Part shown: positions 44,601 through 59,000 of the stretch, piece by piece
Layout of the letters: the number at the start of each line of letters is the position of its first letter
Position numbering within the stretch: position 1 is the stretch's first letter
Source: Lethocerus indicus
Lineage: Eukaryota; Arthropoda; Insecta; Hemiptera; Belostomatidae
Direction: 5' to 3'
Length of the DNA: 64,000 nucleotides
Assembly: GCA_019843655.1 (NCBI GenBank)
Contig: JACDQD010000007.1
Coordinates: 10,103,600 to 10,167,599, forward strand
Position numbers and translations under genes: made by a program
The notes under the pieces: generated by a model
What the model was told of the DNA's origin: nothing
What the model saw: the letters and a program-made list of their open reading frames with translations, nothing else
Database searches by the model: none

Positions 44601-47600
44601 GATAAGTCACTTTGTAGTATAATGCAAACTAAATAAAGAGAGCTGTCGATAACCGAAGCGGGAAGATTTCCTCCTTTGGCTTGAATCCCGATAAAGGAAT
44701 GGGAGCAGTTTTATTAAAACGCCTTAATCTTGGTTTAAAAAGAAATTTCTGTAGCGAATTACAAATTAAAACACAATGACGAAGTGGCGTTTAAGCCGAC
44801 TAGTTACGAGAAACCGCATAACAATTATCAAATTGGCCGATTTATACGAGTAGTCCCAATGTTTGGGTTTAAAACATTTTTTCATTTTCAGAGTAAACTC
44901 GCATTCGACGATCTGATATCCAGGAATCCAGATAAGAATCCCATACTTCCATGAGACCAGGAAAAGACATTCTAAATAACTTATTCTTGCTATGTTCACC
45001 ACAGTGTTCTTAAATATTACGAAGATTTATAATCTAAATTGTACCCAACGAATAATAATCCTCCGCCCAGCTAATTATACATAGCTAGATTTACAATCAG
45101 TTTAATATCATGAAACATTTCGGTTTTTTAATAAAACTGAGTTATTTACTGTTATGGCGTTCACGAGCACTGATAGCGGGAGTCGGGGACGGATAACTGA
45201 TTTATTGCCAATCAACAATTGACAGTCGTAGTTGTTAATTGAAACACAACGACTGCTTCGATACTGTTCTCAGAAATAATGCCCCTTACACAATTTCAGG
45301 GCCTTGGGGCCTAATAACGATTAGGCCATGTTCCATAGGTATCCCTAAGAAATGGGAATGAAGACTGTTCGTGATATTCGACCGAATTCTTCAGGGATCG
45401 TCGAAACATTTATGAGTTTGGTGAACGCGAAATAAACAGCTCAAATGATCGCATGAAAAAGCGGATGCGGGGAAATACAAACAATTATAAATTCTTAAAA
45501 CATCAATAAATCTTGTCCGAAAATTTTCTCATTTTTCTTCAATAATAAGCCGACTCCTGGATCTGTCCAGGGGCCAGAGGCGTTGGAACCGACGAACTGT
45601 GTTGACACCCCGCATTTCCCGATTTCAGTTGATTAAAGCCATCGGCTAATGAAAAGAGAAAAAAAGAAATACCGGGGGTAGAAAACAAGTATTAAACTGA
45701 CGGAAGACGGTGACTTCCCGTCTCCATCGCGAGCCGACTGCTTCCTCTCCAGCCAGTAATGGAATTACTTGAGGGCTCGACATAGGGGCGGAGGTCTGGG
45801 ATCAGATTAGATTGGAGTTAAGGCACGAGGAGGGGGGCACGAATGTTCAGTCGAATAAATAGCACAGACATTCGAGATTATAATTGAAGAGGGACGGGTT
45901 CAAAATAGAAATTAGTTCGTGAACGGCTTCAGTACGGTTCACCTGCCTTTATGGCGACAGAAGACCCCAAAAGCGAGCGTTTAAGTAACCCATTAATCTC
46001 ATCACTTTAATAACGGTCAATGTATAAAATATACGTTAATATGTTACTATTAGTAAGTAACAATTTTAGGGTTTCTGCCTTCAGTTGAAGTCATTCCCTG
46101 AGGTACTAACATAACAAGATAGCAACACCCATCATATTACATATCTTTATTTATTTAACGCAAAGGCATTGCAAGCTACATTAATATAACATGATATTAT
46201 ATTAAAATATGTTAATATTTATAACACTCGGAGCGATGTGGGCGAACTTATTTCAAGATTATTTTGAGCGAAACAGGGCCGAAATTGCTTCGGAGCGAAA
46301 AAAATACTCGAGATAAGACCAGAGCAATAAAATTTATTGGAGTGGAAATAAGAATTTTTATATTAGACCGAAATAGGCCGGGCCGTAAGGACACGCCGGA
46401 ATTCTCAATTAAACGCCATTATCGTGAGATCTCCCGACATGAATAACAGCACGTATTCCAATACCAAATGTAATCAAGAATCTGTCACAGAAATATAGAT
46501 CAATTTATTAACTCATATTAAAATGGTACAACATTTGCAAATATTACTGCCTAATAGGAATCACAAAAGAATCCAATTTCTAGTAATCATGTCCATACAC
46601 AGAGTTAACGGAAATATCAAGTTGGGAAACTTGCAGTGTTAGTTAGTTGTTGAATATTAGTTTAGTACATCCCCGCGCCACCCTCAGGGGGGCGGTGTAC
46701 AAACTCTCGCCAACAAAAAATGTACCAAAATATAATTAATGCACAGCATGACGTTAAATTGTATAAACAAACGCCCTGTTAATTCCCTTTAGAATAGTTA
46801 TGAGTTTAAATGGACAGGTTCCGTTAGTGATGTAGCATGTCTGGCATCCCAGTGCTGTATTGTCATATCCGGTATAATTACAGTCGTTGTAACTCGAATT
46901 TGAGTTCGGCCGAAATTGAGTTGCCATTAAACATTTCCCAGATCGACCGTTCGGTTGGGAAATAATGTTTAAAAATAAGGCGTGTCGTAACTGGAACGCC
47001 GATTAGTCGCCACTGAGCATTTAATTTTAGACCTTAGAAAGCCCAGTTAGCGCTAGTCGTTTTTTTTAAACCGTATTTCGGCAGCGCCATTCACGAAATT
47101 GAAATATGACTCGCCAATACTGATATTTATTATCGCAATCGCTACCCTATGCGTATCAATGTAGGACCGTGTAATATTTGAGGGCGATAGGGTCCATAAC
47201 AAAAGTTCTGAAGAAAAACATCTGTTCGTATATTTTACTCTTGAAAATCTGAGGTTGGTGTTCGAAAATAGTAGTGATCATTTCGAAATTACCGATTCAT
47301 TTAAATAATGCCCAAAACACTTACCACACACTCCAGGTATGAAGAATTTTAATTAATATTAAGTAAGTATAACGTTAATATTGTTGCTTATAACACTGCT
47401 GCTGGTATGCATGTTACACACAAAGTGCAATTTATCTCAATTCTTCTCAAGATATGTTGGTAGTAATTTGACTGGATGAATTACAATGTGCAGTATTTTC
47501 AATTTCGCTATTGAATCAGCTAATAGAAATCGAATTTACGACGCGAAGTGTCAGAAAATCATTTACAATACGAATCAATTGTAGAAATGCGCTGAATATG

Positions 47601-50600
47601 ATATTCATAATTGGCATGAAATAAACTCAACGACAGTGAAGACGGCAGTACGGGTTTGTGAATGTTTCCTAGAAAAAAAAAAGACCGGCTCAATAATTAG
47701 CACTAATAGAAACGTGTTCTCCTTACTTACTTTGCGTTAAGAAATTTACTCATCGCGGCATATTCTGCAACACATAATGCCCCAAAAGCTGGAGACCGGT
47801 TCCATCCAATTAATAATACAGTGGGAAACCGTCAGCGCTGTTGCCGACTTGGTTCTTTTGACAGGCATGATTAAATGAGATTATAGTTATTGTTACTTCG
47901 TTATCGTGCCGGGTTACGAATGTGGTTCCGTCTAAATTGCGGTAAGGTTTCCCGAAACGCCTTTTCCGATTTCGGGGGTGGGTGAAAGTGACGGGGTCAG
48001 ATATATTTTGGAAGTGTAGAAGAGACAGGTTTAAAGGGCCGACAAAGTAAAAATAGCGGTGACGGAGCCGGCCGGGAGCCACGGGTGGCCTCGGGCCAAC
48101 CCAGCTTCCTACCGCCGTTCACACAATAATACCAGCAATACGCCAGTTATGTCGTATTAAACGTAACATATTTCAATTTTTGATTAATCAAACTTTGACC
48201 CAAATAATTTTTACAAAGGTGCCGGTCATTCAACTGCAAAACGCACCAGTTTTCTCGCCATAAATCCTCCGACAACGATAAAGGGTGCTCACGAGATAAA
48301 GAATTATTAAATTACATCACCCCTAAAACTGGTTTTATTTTACGTCGAAGGAAAAAGTCTACACTCAACGGAATAATCGATACGCTTTATCGGTTTTCCT
48401 CAACTGCAAATTTCAACTGATCAGTTCAGATTTGGAGCCCCCTTACTCCAGAAAACTTTCTATTAATGGAGCAAGTCGTTTTGTGAAGTGATTTTGTTTC
48501 AGGAATTGTCAGAAGACTGGAGGCGGTGAGCTGGCGAAACCGGTCTGGGAAAAGAACGGCCAGTGAGAGGAGACAGAAAATCGAAAAAACAACAAATCAA
48601 ATTATAATCTGTAACACTACAAAAAATAAAGCGGGAAATATACACGATTTACTAAAAGAATAAAAATCATAGTTTTATTATTAATATGAATATAGATAAC
48701 AAGTCCGTCGAGATAAGGAGACCGCTTAACTTCAACTCAGAGTGCGGAGAAGTGCATAATTCTCGCTTAAATGTGTAATTTCATCGGGAATATAAAACGA
48801 GAAGTTTGAATACCAAAGACCGTCACCGTACGTAGTGGATTCGAGCCAGGACAACAACAACAACAACAACAACAGGAAACTTATGAACTTGATCTTTTAC
48901 GTTCATCTATGGATAGGAGGGTGTTGGATTAATGCCGATTCTGTGAGAATTCCGCGCATTCCAGTACATTTACGGGGGGATCAGCGTTTCTTAAGCCGAT
49001 CTGTGAAGACATGACGTGGTGGTGGAGGAAGGTAGGCGCGACCAGACGTCGGCTATGTGAGGTGTGTGTGTGTGTGTGTGTGGTGTATGTGTATATATCT
49101 GTCTTGGCAATACACTCGGACCTGCATTAAGCTTCGAACACGACTTCGGCTCTCGGCGCATTCAGCTCATTATTTTTATTATGTGTTTTTTTCTAATCAA
49201 ACGCAAGATACCCGTGCAAGACCGCATAATACACGTCCGGGCCGGAAGCGAAGCCTGTAAACATATTTTATGATCTGAAATATTATAAAACAACGCAAAG
49301 ATATAGTGAAATGGGCTCAATACCACTTGGAATGCGTAGCCAGCAAAACTATATATAAAAAAATCCCAAACATTAAATTGATATATTCGAAAAATTAATA
49401 ATCACATAAGCGAAATTATTTGGTCGCATAAAGCCATCGTATATCTATCAAATAAGTTGTTACTCCTGCTGTACAATTTAATTCTAAACGACCATCTCCG
49501 TGATGTTCATTAAAGGAATATTTCCCTCCAACTTTTACCAATGTAAATTTATATTAATAAATCAATTCAAATAATAGATTTAATGTATTGTAAGTAACAA
49601 TAATTTTCAGTTCGTTGATGCTTGAATATAGAACTTGTGGTCTATCGTTTCATTTGAACGAGAAATATTGTTTTTTACCGAGTGAACAGCACTGACGGGT
49701 TTCAAGGTAACAGAATTGAGCGTGTTCGCTCCTAAACATTGATTTTATTATATTAATCCGCGGTAGCGATGCAGCCATCATCATTCGGAAAACTCGTGAT
49801 CATAGAAAAACCTCATCAGACCGCCAATCATCTGAAATTGAATTTTGTAATCGGACCGTCCTCGATCGACCGTAGGAACAAAAAATCGTCGGGATAACAA
49901 GCAAGTATAATGAACAATATAGACAGGAGTGCGATGGTACGCTCTACGTGCGCCTCAATACTCGGTCAAGGATGCCAACCGTATCTTTTAAATTTCATTT
50001 TTATGTTCCGTTTGCAAAATCCGTAATGTATTCTTACATTATGCAGTGATGGACTCGGAGAAGGATAATTGAAATCAAATCGAGCCGAGTAAGATGTAGC
50101 AAGGAAGGTCAACACAAATTGATTCACGCCGTATTTCTAAATCCCAGTATATGTGCTTCCTCGCCTGCAATCAGACTGTATTGAGAATCCACGGAATTTA
50201 TATGGATAGTCCTTGCGGTCAGACTTTCAACAATAAATCGTCGTCGGAGTGTGAATACGGAATGGTTTACTCGGACCCGTCTCCCTGGGGAGTTGTTAAA
50301 CGCGAATCTAAATATTTGGAATATAACCCTTAAACCGCTAAACGGGCACAAGACAAAGTTTGTAAAATCGCCTTGTTTATATTGACCGAGGTTATTTTTA
50401 AGCCGCGGTTCGAAGCCGCCGTCGCTCCGGCCGAAATAATTTCCACGATGAAAGTAAAACTTTTTCCCGCCGCCCTTCTTCGGGCCTAACCAAGGGGATA
50501 CTTTATTGGGACGTCCGGTCCAAAAATGCCGCTGTAATTGCAATTAACGAGCCACGGTCTGTTATCCTGCTGACGAATAGTACCTTAATTTCCGCTGCGC

Positions 50601-52955
50601 TATTATCGGTCGCTATGACAACGGCACAGTGATGGCATTCAAGGAGATCATGCTAATGATCCTTTCGGTTCATTTGATGTCAACAGTTTTCCATTCGATA
50701 ATTTGGTGCCCAGTGAACCAGAAGCCCTATCGGTCGACTATCTCGTCAATAAAAGAGAAACTATTACGGTTTCTACAGTGACTACCCTAGGGTGTACGTG
50801 ATAGCTCGATGGATACCGTACTCGGATGTTATTCGGAATTAAAATTTCGCCAATCGTCCAGCAGCGGAAGGCGTCCCACTGAGCCAACAGTGTACGTACC
50901 GTCGCTATCAGATCTCAAGATCAGTTTAAGGTTTAAGATCAAAACCGGTTCCGGGGGGGGACGAACTCGTGCAATGTATATAATTCAATACGACACGGGG
51001 TCCACCCGCCCAAACAATCAGCCCATTGTTCTGGAGCTGAACGCTCCTGAAGTCTCCTGTTGCTCGGACATCGTCCCGACCGTGTCCGACTGGGGTGGAT
51101 AGATTTTATTCTGCACCGCCCAACAAAAGGTGAACAGTATAAATTACCGATTTAGGCCCATTACAAAGAACATTGGGGGGACCGCTCGTCGGTCCACAGA
51201 TTCGACACTTAGAGAATAAACGACCTGTTTTTGTTTTTCATCTAAATCTATTTCCGACGGCAATAAAACTGAAATGGACTTAAATAAAAATTATACGCCC
51301 ACGAAATATCCTTCTACGGTTTTTATGTACAAAGAGACGGTCTATTTTTATGATACCGATTTAAAATAAAAGAGTATTACGAGCGAAGTTTTTCAATAAA
51401 ATAGTGGCCATTCCTGAAACTTTCAGAAAGTGAATTATAGTGAACTATTCCGCGCCACTATAGTTGTCCCTTCAATTATTATTGAATGAAAAAAATCTTA
51501 ATTTCAAACTAAACAGTTAATATTCTATTATGGGAGGCAAATATAACAATACAGTTAAATTCATCAGCCAGCTGCTGAGAACTCGGAAAGCCTATAAATC
51601 AAAACGCTTAATTGAGATTTAATTTGAACGTGCACTTTGAACCGAGAGACCGACAAGAGGAAGATCGTATTTTTTTGTTAACAAGATCAGGCACTATCTT
51701 CCCCTACCGCTACGATACTATTCAGCCCGATTGTTTTCTACGCTAGAAACTTCGTATTCCTACGGGCGAGATAAACTGTGAGACGAGCATCGAATACCGG
51801 TTCGAAAACATTCTTGCGCACAGATTTATGCCTATCGCCTGGAAAAGGAATTTCGCCGTTTGCGGTGACATCACGGCTTGGATATTTCCGTCCGGGTGGA
51901 GCCGGCAGAAATAATCGCAGTCTGAATGTCGATAACGTATCAAAATATGCTTACAATTAAAAATAGAATCATCGGGAGAGCTGCAGAAAATTGGTGGCCA
52001 ATCAGTTGGGGTCAAAGAGTGTCGAAGCCCGAATTGGGGTATGGCCCAGCCGACAATGTCTCGCCGAAAGGGAGCAAGACAACAGTTATGTCCACAATCC
52101 GAAAGTACAATATGACCAGTTGGTGGAATCATATTGAGTTATGAAGATACGGATTAGAATAAATTAAATTTTTTTATCTTGATGTTTAACGGAAGGTACG
52201 AATTCAATTGCACGAAAGCTCTTCAGCAGCATTGAACAGAAACGTAATGAGGATTCCCACTCGTAAAATTATTGCAGTTCAGAGACTTGTCTGAGAAGAC
52301 AAAGGCAAATTTTCTCTTGCAACAATCACACGGCGTCCCTGTTCTCTAACCTCTAAAGGAAGCACTGAAGATTAGCTTGATGTGTAACATTAAACACTTA
52401 TGTGAAACGATGATGATCAGCTAATTTTTTTTTTAGCGATCGATGACGGATTGTCAAATAATGTAAACCGCATGTAGATACGTTCGAACATAATTCGTCC
52501 ATCGCCTGCTAAACTGAACATTTTTTTACAACACTGAAGTATGTCGTCGGAAATATTATTGAGACATCAATTTGCTTTATTGCTTATGTCGGCCAATTTA
52601 TATCCCGCTTACGATAGTAGAGAACTCAGTGGGGCCGTGAAAGGAATTACCGGGTGCTAATGAGAGGAATGGATACTGGTCGGAACGAACGGTTCATCGG
52701 GCACGGGTCACGGACGAAACCGTACGAGACAATAACCACCGGCCAAGCCTCAAATAATTATCCATTACCGGATTGATTGAGGGCTCATCACACCCAGCAA
52801 GGGGAGCATCATGAATAATTCATGAACCCGAACCTTCAATCAACAGGCATCATTCAGGAATACAATGTTTACAACCGACGCAGATTTAAATCAGCGCCTC
52901 CCGCAATGTTCACATAACCGAACATTAGATATAACCTTCTATTATATGTATGAAG

Positions 52956-53011
<56 letters not shown>

Positions 53012-56000
53012 AAATAGGAATTCACAACATGCTGTACATCAGTTATCTGTCCTAGTTGACTCTTGAGTTAAAATTCTTTATTGACAAAGGTTATTAAACT
53101 CTCAATTAATTATGCGTCGAACAATTATGCAACTTCGAATTCTGGCTTAGTTACAGAATTACAAAGCAGTAGAAAGTCTGCAAACGCTAGAGTAAATAGT
53201 ACCCTTTTTGCCGGTGAATATTATTTAACAGGTCTGAGTTCCGAATTCAGCTGCAACTGTGAACTATAACAATTTCGTTTCGGCCACAGAAATTACTGCG
53301 AGAAATGAAACGATGGATACAATAAAGGCGACGAGTGAGGTCCCGGGCTTCATGAATAATAAAATACTCGTCGACCAGAGAGAGTAATACTATGGACCGA
53401 TCAAATTCCCATTATACGAGGTTTTACACCCCTGTTTACTACGCTGACCGCCCACCTTCCAGTTAATACGGCACTGGACGCATTTACCATCAATACAGCA
53501 TATTAATATATTTTTTAACCTAGAATTATTTTCGTTCGTATCGAGCCCATCTCCAGATTTTTTTACTACAATATTTGAATCCACACAAATGCAATGTTTG
53601 AAAGCTCGTAGAGCCACTGAAACTATTAAAGCCAAGGATATTTAGGTGGTAAAACGTAATAATATTTTAAAGCAACTTTTATAATCTGTTACATAGGAGG
53701 CTTTTATTTAAGAGAACAAAGGGTCGTTAAACTTAAAATGTAGAACCGATTGGGCGCTCGGAGGATGCTCCGAGAACATTTTGGCCGAGGGCCACACACT
53801 TTTAAGTGAACGCCCATATCAGTTTCTAATTATTCTTTTTTATTACCTATTCCGAACAATTGAAACGTGAGATTGGACCTAATCCTAACCTAATTTAAAC
53901 CATGGTCAGCACAAATAAGATACGCCTAAAGAGTAATCAATCAATCTCACCGAATCACAACCTTGTGGTAGTTTCTTCCTATTTACACCTTACTCGTTAC
54001 CTTAATTCTTTACTGTTAAATTGATGATCAAATATCAAGGAAAAGGCAAAGGAAAACTACTTACAGTTATTTGGGTTATATATATTTTAAAAAAAGGTTC
54101 CACAATATGGTTTAAACAATGCCACTTAGAGTTTAAATGAACCGACAAGAAATTAAATGCGTTTTGCTTACTAAAGCGGTATTGGACGCCAACAACAACA
54201 TTCCATGCTAGAAAGTTCATTGGTGCTTGCAAGTTTTTCTCCTGTCGATTTACCACTTCCGACGAAAGCAGTTTATGTTCTTTCACAGGTACACTACGTT
54301 ATATTCGCGGTTAATGAAGCAAAATAGGAAAAGCGGCCCCAACATCAGACTACCATTTTGAAATGTAAAATATGAAGAGGATTTCAGCGTTTCTAGGATC
54401 CTGGGATCCGGTTTGATTATGTGAAATCATGTCACTTCTTAGTGTAGTTATAAAATATTCATTTATTAGGTCGAAATAATTATTTTACGAATAAGCAAAT
54501 CTGCTTAATAAACCGGAATAGTTTATTCAAACACGACTGACGAGAAGTCTTAGGGTTCAAAATCGTATTCCAAAATCGAGTGTTTCTTCATATCACACTA
54601 TTTTGAATTGCAAAATACTGAACCCAACACGCTCGAAGAAAATATCCATATATTTGATATTGTATTTCGAATAATATATTCAATGTTTCTAAAGCATCTA
54701 TATGCCCAGTAAAACATGAGAAACTACTGTGTTCAATCGATTAAAATTCAGAACAACTTTCTGATTTAAACAGGGGAACACAACACGACCACATTCTTTT
54801 CAACTTTGTTTTTTTGTTTGGAAATAAAATCAAACGTCTTATCTAGAAATATCGGTCGATAAACGTATTGCACCAGATATGCAGTACCACTTATCAGGGA
54901 CGAACTAAAAATATCAGCGAACGTAAATAGTATTTAACGCAATGTGAGCGGCCCTTCCCGGACTGGAGAGCGCTTTCTTTTTTAAGACCCGTCCACGGTA
55001 TTCATACCGACAAACTGACGCCGGCTCGTCCCAGTGAGCGCCCAAGCTCCTGTTTTATTCGTGATGTTTCTGTCTCCTCTCGGTGGTTAGGTCTTTTGCT
55101 AGACCGGCTTCGGCTGCTCGCCATCTTCAGTAGTGGTCAGTTCGGCACTTTGGATGTGTTTTGGGCATCCTCACTGCACTGTCACAGTCACCTGTACTGG
55201 GATTTTGTTAACCGGCTCAAGTCTTTGTCGGACTATCGGTCAAATATATAGTTGATCACACAACTGGTCACAACTATCAGGTTCTGACTTCCAAATATAT
55301 CAAGGGAAACCTATCTGGTACTGTGTATTTACGATCATAAAAGTTTTCCTGTTGATCCAAAATTTATTGAAAAAAAGGTTACACAGGCGCTCTACACTTA
55401 GAAGAGTACCTGGAGGTCTCCAGGTGCAAGTGCACCTAATAAACTTTAGTTAAGTACTTTGTAAGTGTTAAAAATGGAAACAAAACATCTTCTCTGTATA
55501 AATTACTTCTTTGTGATGAATTTATGAAAATCTAAATTTAAACAAGCACCGATAGGTCAATGAAAGCAACAGGCTCTTGCCTGAATAGCTAAAAAAACTG
55601 TTTCTGAGAAAAATTGTCCACGACTAATCCCAGAACGGCCTAATCTCGTAACAAACTTCACTAATTTCAAAACCAGAAGTGAATCTACGGACAGGCTAGA
55701 AGCGTGACAATAAAATTGGTTTCGCCGCAATTAAACAAGCCGGAGCGAAAAAAAGAATCATAATCTGTAATTTAACCGACGACGTAGAAGAACGATATCG
55801 GCGCTGTTCCCCCGACCGCTAATTCAGTACGACTCCCATTAAAATGATCTTCATAAATCACACTCATATGCCCAGTGTTATTTACGACCGCGTTCCGATT
55901 ATATTTTATTATCGTTCTTTTTTCTTGTGTGTGGGTTCCTGTACGAGTGAATTTCGATGTTTTTTTTTCTCTTGTTCTACCATATCAAGACATGTCCGTT

Positions 56001-59000
56001 CCTCCGCGCCATATTTACGGGGTACTGGACACACACACACACACACAGAGTTTTCAGAGGACTAATAACAGGCTGTCGAACGTTAACGCTCGCATTTATA
56101 ATAATAATTGTGAGTAATTTCCTGTTACTATAAAGAGGTTAATTAATAATTAATATTGGCACAGTCACACAAATTTATTTCGGCTGCTCGCCAGCTTCAG
56201 TGGCTTTTCATTACTAGGACGGTTAGTCACTAGGAGACAAAGTCTGTTTCCTGTGGAGCATCCTGTCTGCACTGCCACTGTACTGTTATTATGAAGGTAG
56301 TTTTTTTCCCATCCCGTATATATACAGGTTCTGTCTTTGTCCTCTAGCTGTCGTTAGGATTTAAGAACGGTGAAATGGCTCAAATCTTTTAATATTATTT
56401 GATCGTTCACAGGTATCACGTTTCCTTTGGCCGAAATGGGACGAATACGGAGTCGCTTTGTGCGACTTTGTGTGAACTGATCTCACCGACTAGTCCTAAC
56501 AAGAACAAGGGAATGGAGACAGAATCGGTATAAATAGCACACGAGAAACAAGACTATCTCCATACTGAAAGTGGAGTAACACTGCTGGGTGAAGACGCTA
56601 TCTCGCGGGCACCCTCCAATATACATCCTGCTGACATGAAAGCTACTGAATATGGCGAAGAGCCGAGGCAGAAGATTGAAATAACTACTGTGTTCAAAGC
56701 CTCGTAGCCCACCAAACAGGCCTTCTCATCCGATTTACAACGGAACTGCTCGCGGCTCGATCAACGAAATTATTATCTGCAGCAGTTTTTTGACTAATCA
56801 AAAAGTTGACGTTGTTAATAACTACGGCGCTTGGAACAAGTGCAAGCCACACATCCATGGTTTTTATTATCAGCCCGAGATGTAGAATGGACCGCTCCTA
56901 AATCATCTGTTTATCTCTCCGCCCCGGCCCTCATCTCACCTCCGTCTACATTACTTTACAAAAACATTTCTCATTCACGAAATTGTACCCACAAGAAACA
57001 CCTTAGCTACCTCGCCTATCAACCAAGTCTGGACTCACGGATTAGGAATTAGTGAAAATGTTGAAAAACAAACCTTCACAATCAGTCGGGCATCAATGCA
57101 AGAACACAGTTTATCCGATGTTCTACGAAATGAAATTGTTTGATCCATCCTCCGTATTTATCAAAAAATAATTGATATAACTATACAGGCCCTTGAGCCT
57201 GTATTGTTTAAGAGCACTCAAATCATAGGTAGGCACTTCCAGCTAAATACGAACTGTTATCTCCACGACGACTTTAAAAATTTGAAGCAATTATTTCATA
57301 ATTTGAAACAAAACTGCTAACTGGATGAAAAGGCTGTATAAGGTACAATTAGGGTTGCTCTCACTTTCCTCCTTCCAAACAACGACCAATAACCGGACTA
57401 AGGATCAGAGTCCGTCACTTACCCAGAGCTAAAATATTTTCTGCACTTTTTTTCCGAGAGTTCCAAGAATGAGTTCCAGTGTACATAAACTGGAAAATGT
57501 TATCAGTAGATAACATTCTGGTACTCGAGATAATGCTTATGATGCTAATTACAATATAGAACAACCCACCTACATTTCTGTCATTGCCTAAAATCCCGCG
57601 TCACGTTTTTTTAAAGGGCGTTAAAAGGTTTTTAAAAGCGAAAGAAAATTGACCGATCCAATCAGACCGATTGCGTTTTGAAAGTGTCGGTCGACTTTCA
57701 ATAACGCATCAATTCGGGGACCTTTTAGTTAAAAGGGAGTAGATTTAAAAACTCTAGATTAACAGTCGAACTTGGCCTTCCGTAAAAAAACAACAGACTA
57801 ATGGGAGGCCAACATCATTGGGGGTACTTAAGCGGCAATCTTCCAAATTGACAATTAGGATAGTGGGGCTATCAGATATGTCCTGTGGGCCACTTCTCGC
57901 TCAGCCTTTCCCAATCAAAGGAAACCTTCCCCCTTTGGCTCCGACAATGTTTACAAGCCCGGCATCATTAACACTGTCAAGGCTAACACCTGACATTTCT
58001 ATAATTATCTACAGGAAAATGATACAAAGCGATATCAGCCAGTGTAAATATCACTCGAAAATATAATGTGACATTCATAATTCCTAATTAAATATCTATT
58101 TCTAACTGAATTAATATATACAAATTATTCCTTAATTAGAAATATTAGAAGGCAATACTCGCAAAAATATCAATTATCGCTAGCTCTAATTCCTTCAATA
58201 TAAATATCAACATACCTAGTATTAAATATCTCTATCGATCTTTCAAATTATGAAAAGATAGATTTTTATATCTTGAGCATAATTTTATAATATTAGTATA
58301 AATAAGAAATGGTGTAAGATGACTAAACATCAGGTACACTCTCTATTGTTACGTTTTATTAGTTGAGGTGACTCTTTAATACAATAGACAAATATCAACT
58401 AATCCAGTAATTTTTCTTTCGCATTTTAAAAATATATATTTTTATTTTCAAAATAAAATTCTTTATATTTATGATTAATAACCGTATATTTAATGCTTTT
58501 TGCCCACAGTTACACTTTACAATGCAATAGGTAAGTGCAATAAAATATGCCCCATACTAGTAGATTACATAATTAGAAAGTATATTTCAAACACCGGTCA
58601 TAATTCAATAGTCAAACATACTTTTCGAGTTTTCTCTCAACCCAAAGAATGCCTGTCGACAGAAACTACAGTAGAATGTTCGAAGAGGTTAATTAAGGGA
58701 CAGAGCATTGCTGCAGGGAGCAGGTAGTCCAGCTGGGAACAGTCTCAAACCATCTAAACCATCCATTATGACCCTGCCAACTTATAAAACTCATAACTCA
58801 TTCGGGGACGTTCAAGATGCTTTGAAAAGGCCCAAACAGGGATAAGAGAGGCGCCCATTGTTATGTCCACGGGCGAGGATGATTTGATTGTTCGTATAAT
58901 TGGACTATTCCATTGGACAGTCCTACGTCCATGCATTCCTCAGGTGAAGATTTAACTGAGCAATTAAAAACAAAGAGGTTAAAACTTTTTTTATAATCAC

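Noticed and set aside
48835..48860. A possible tRNA B box (minus strand GGCTCGAATCC)
   Set aside because: No A box, anticodon arm or acceptor pairing can be found around it.
50124..50543. A 139-codon minus-strand open frame
   Set aside because: No recognisable domain, and no acceptor/donor pair that would fit the phase 0-0 junction of intron 1.
55099..55135. A hammerhead ribozyme of a Penelope-like element (minus strand CTGAAGA ... GAAG)
   Set aside because: The core is imperfect (GAAG, not GAAA, and CTGAAGC in the second copy), and stem I arms do not pair, although a short stem III-like hairpin exists.
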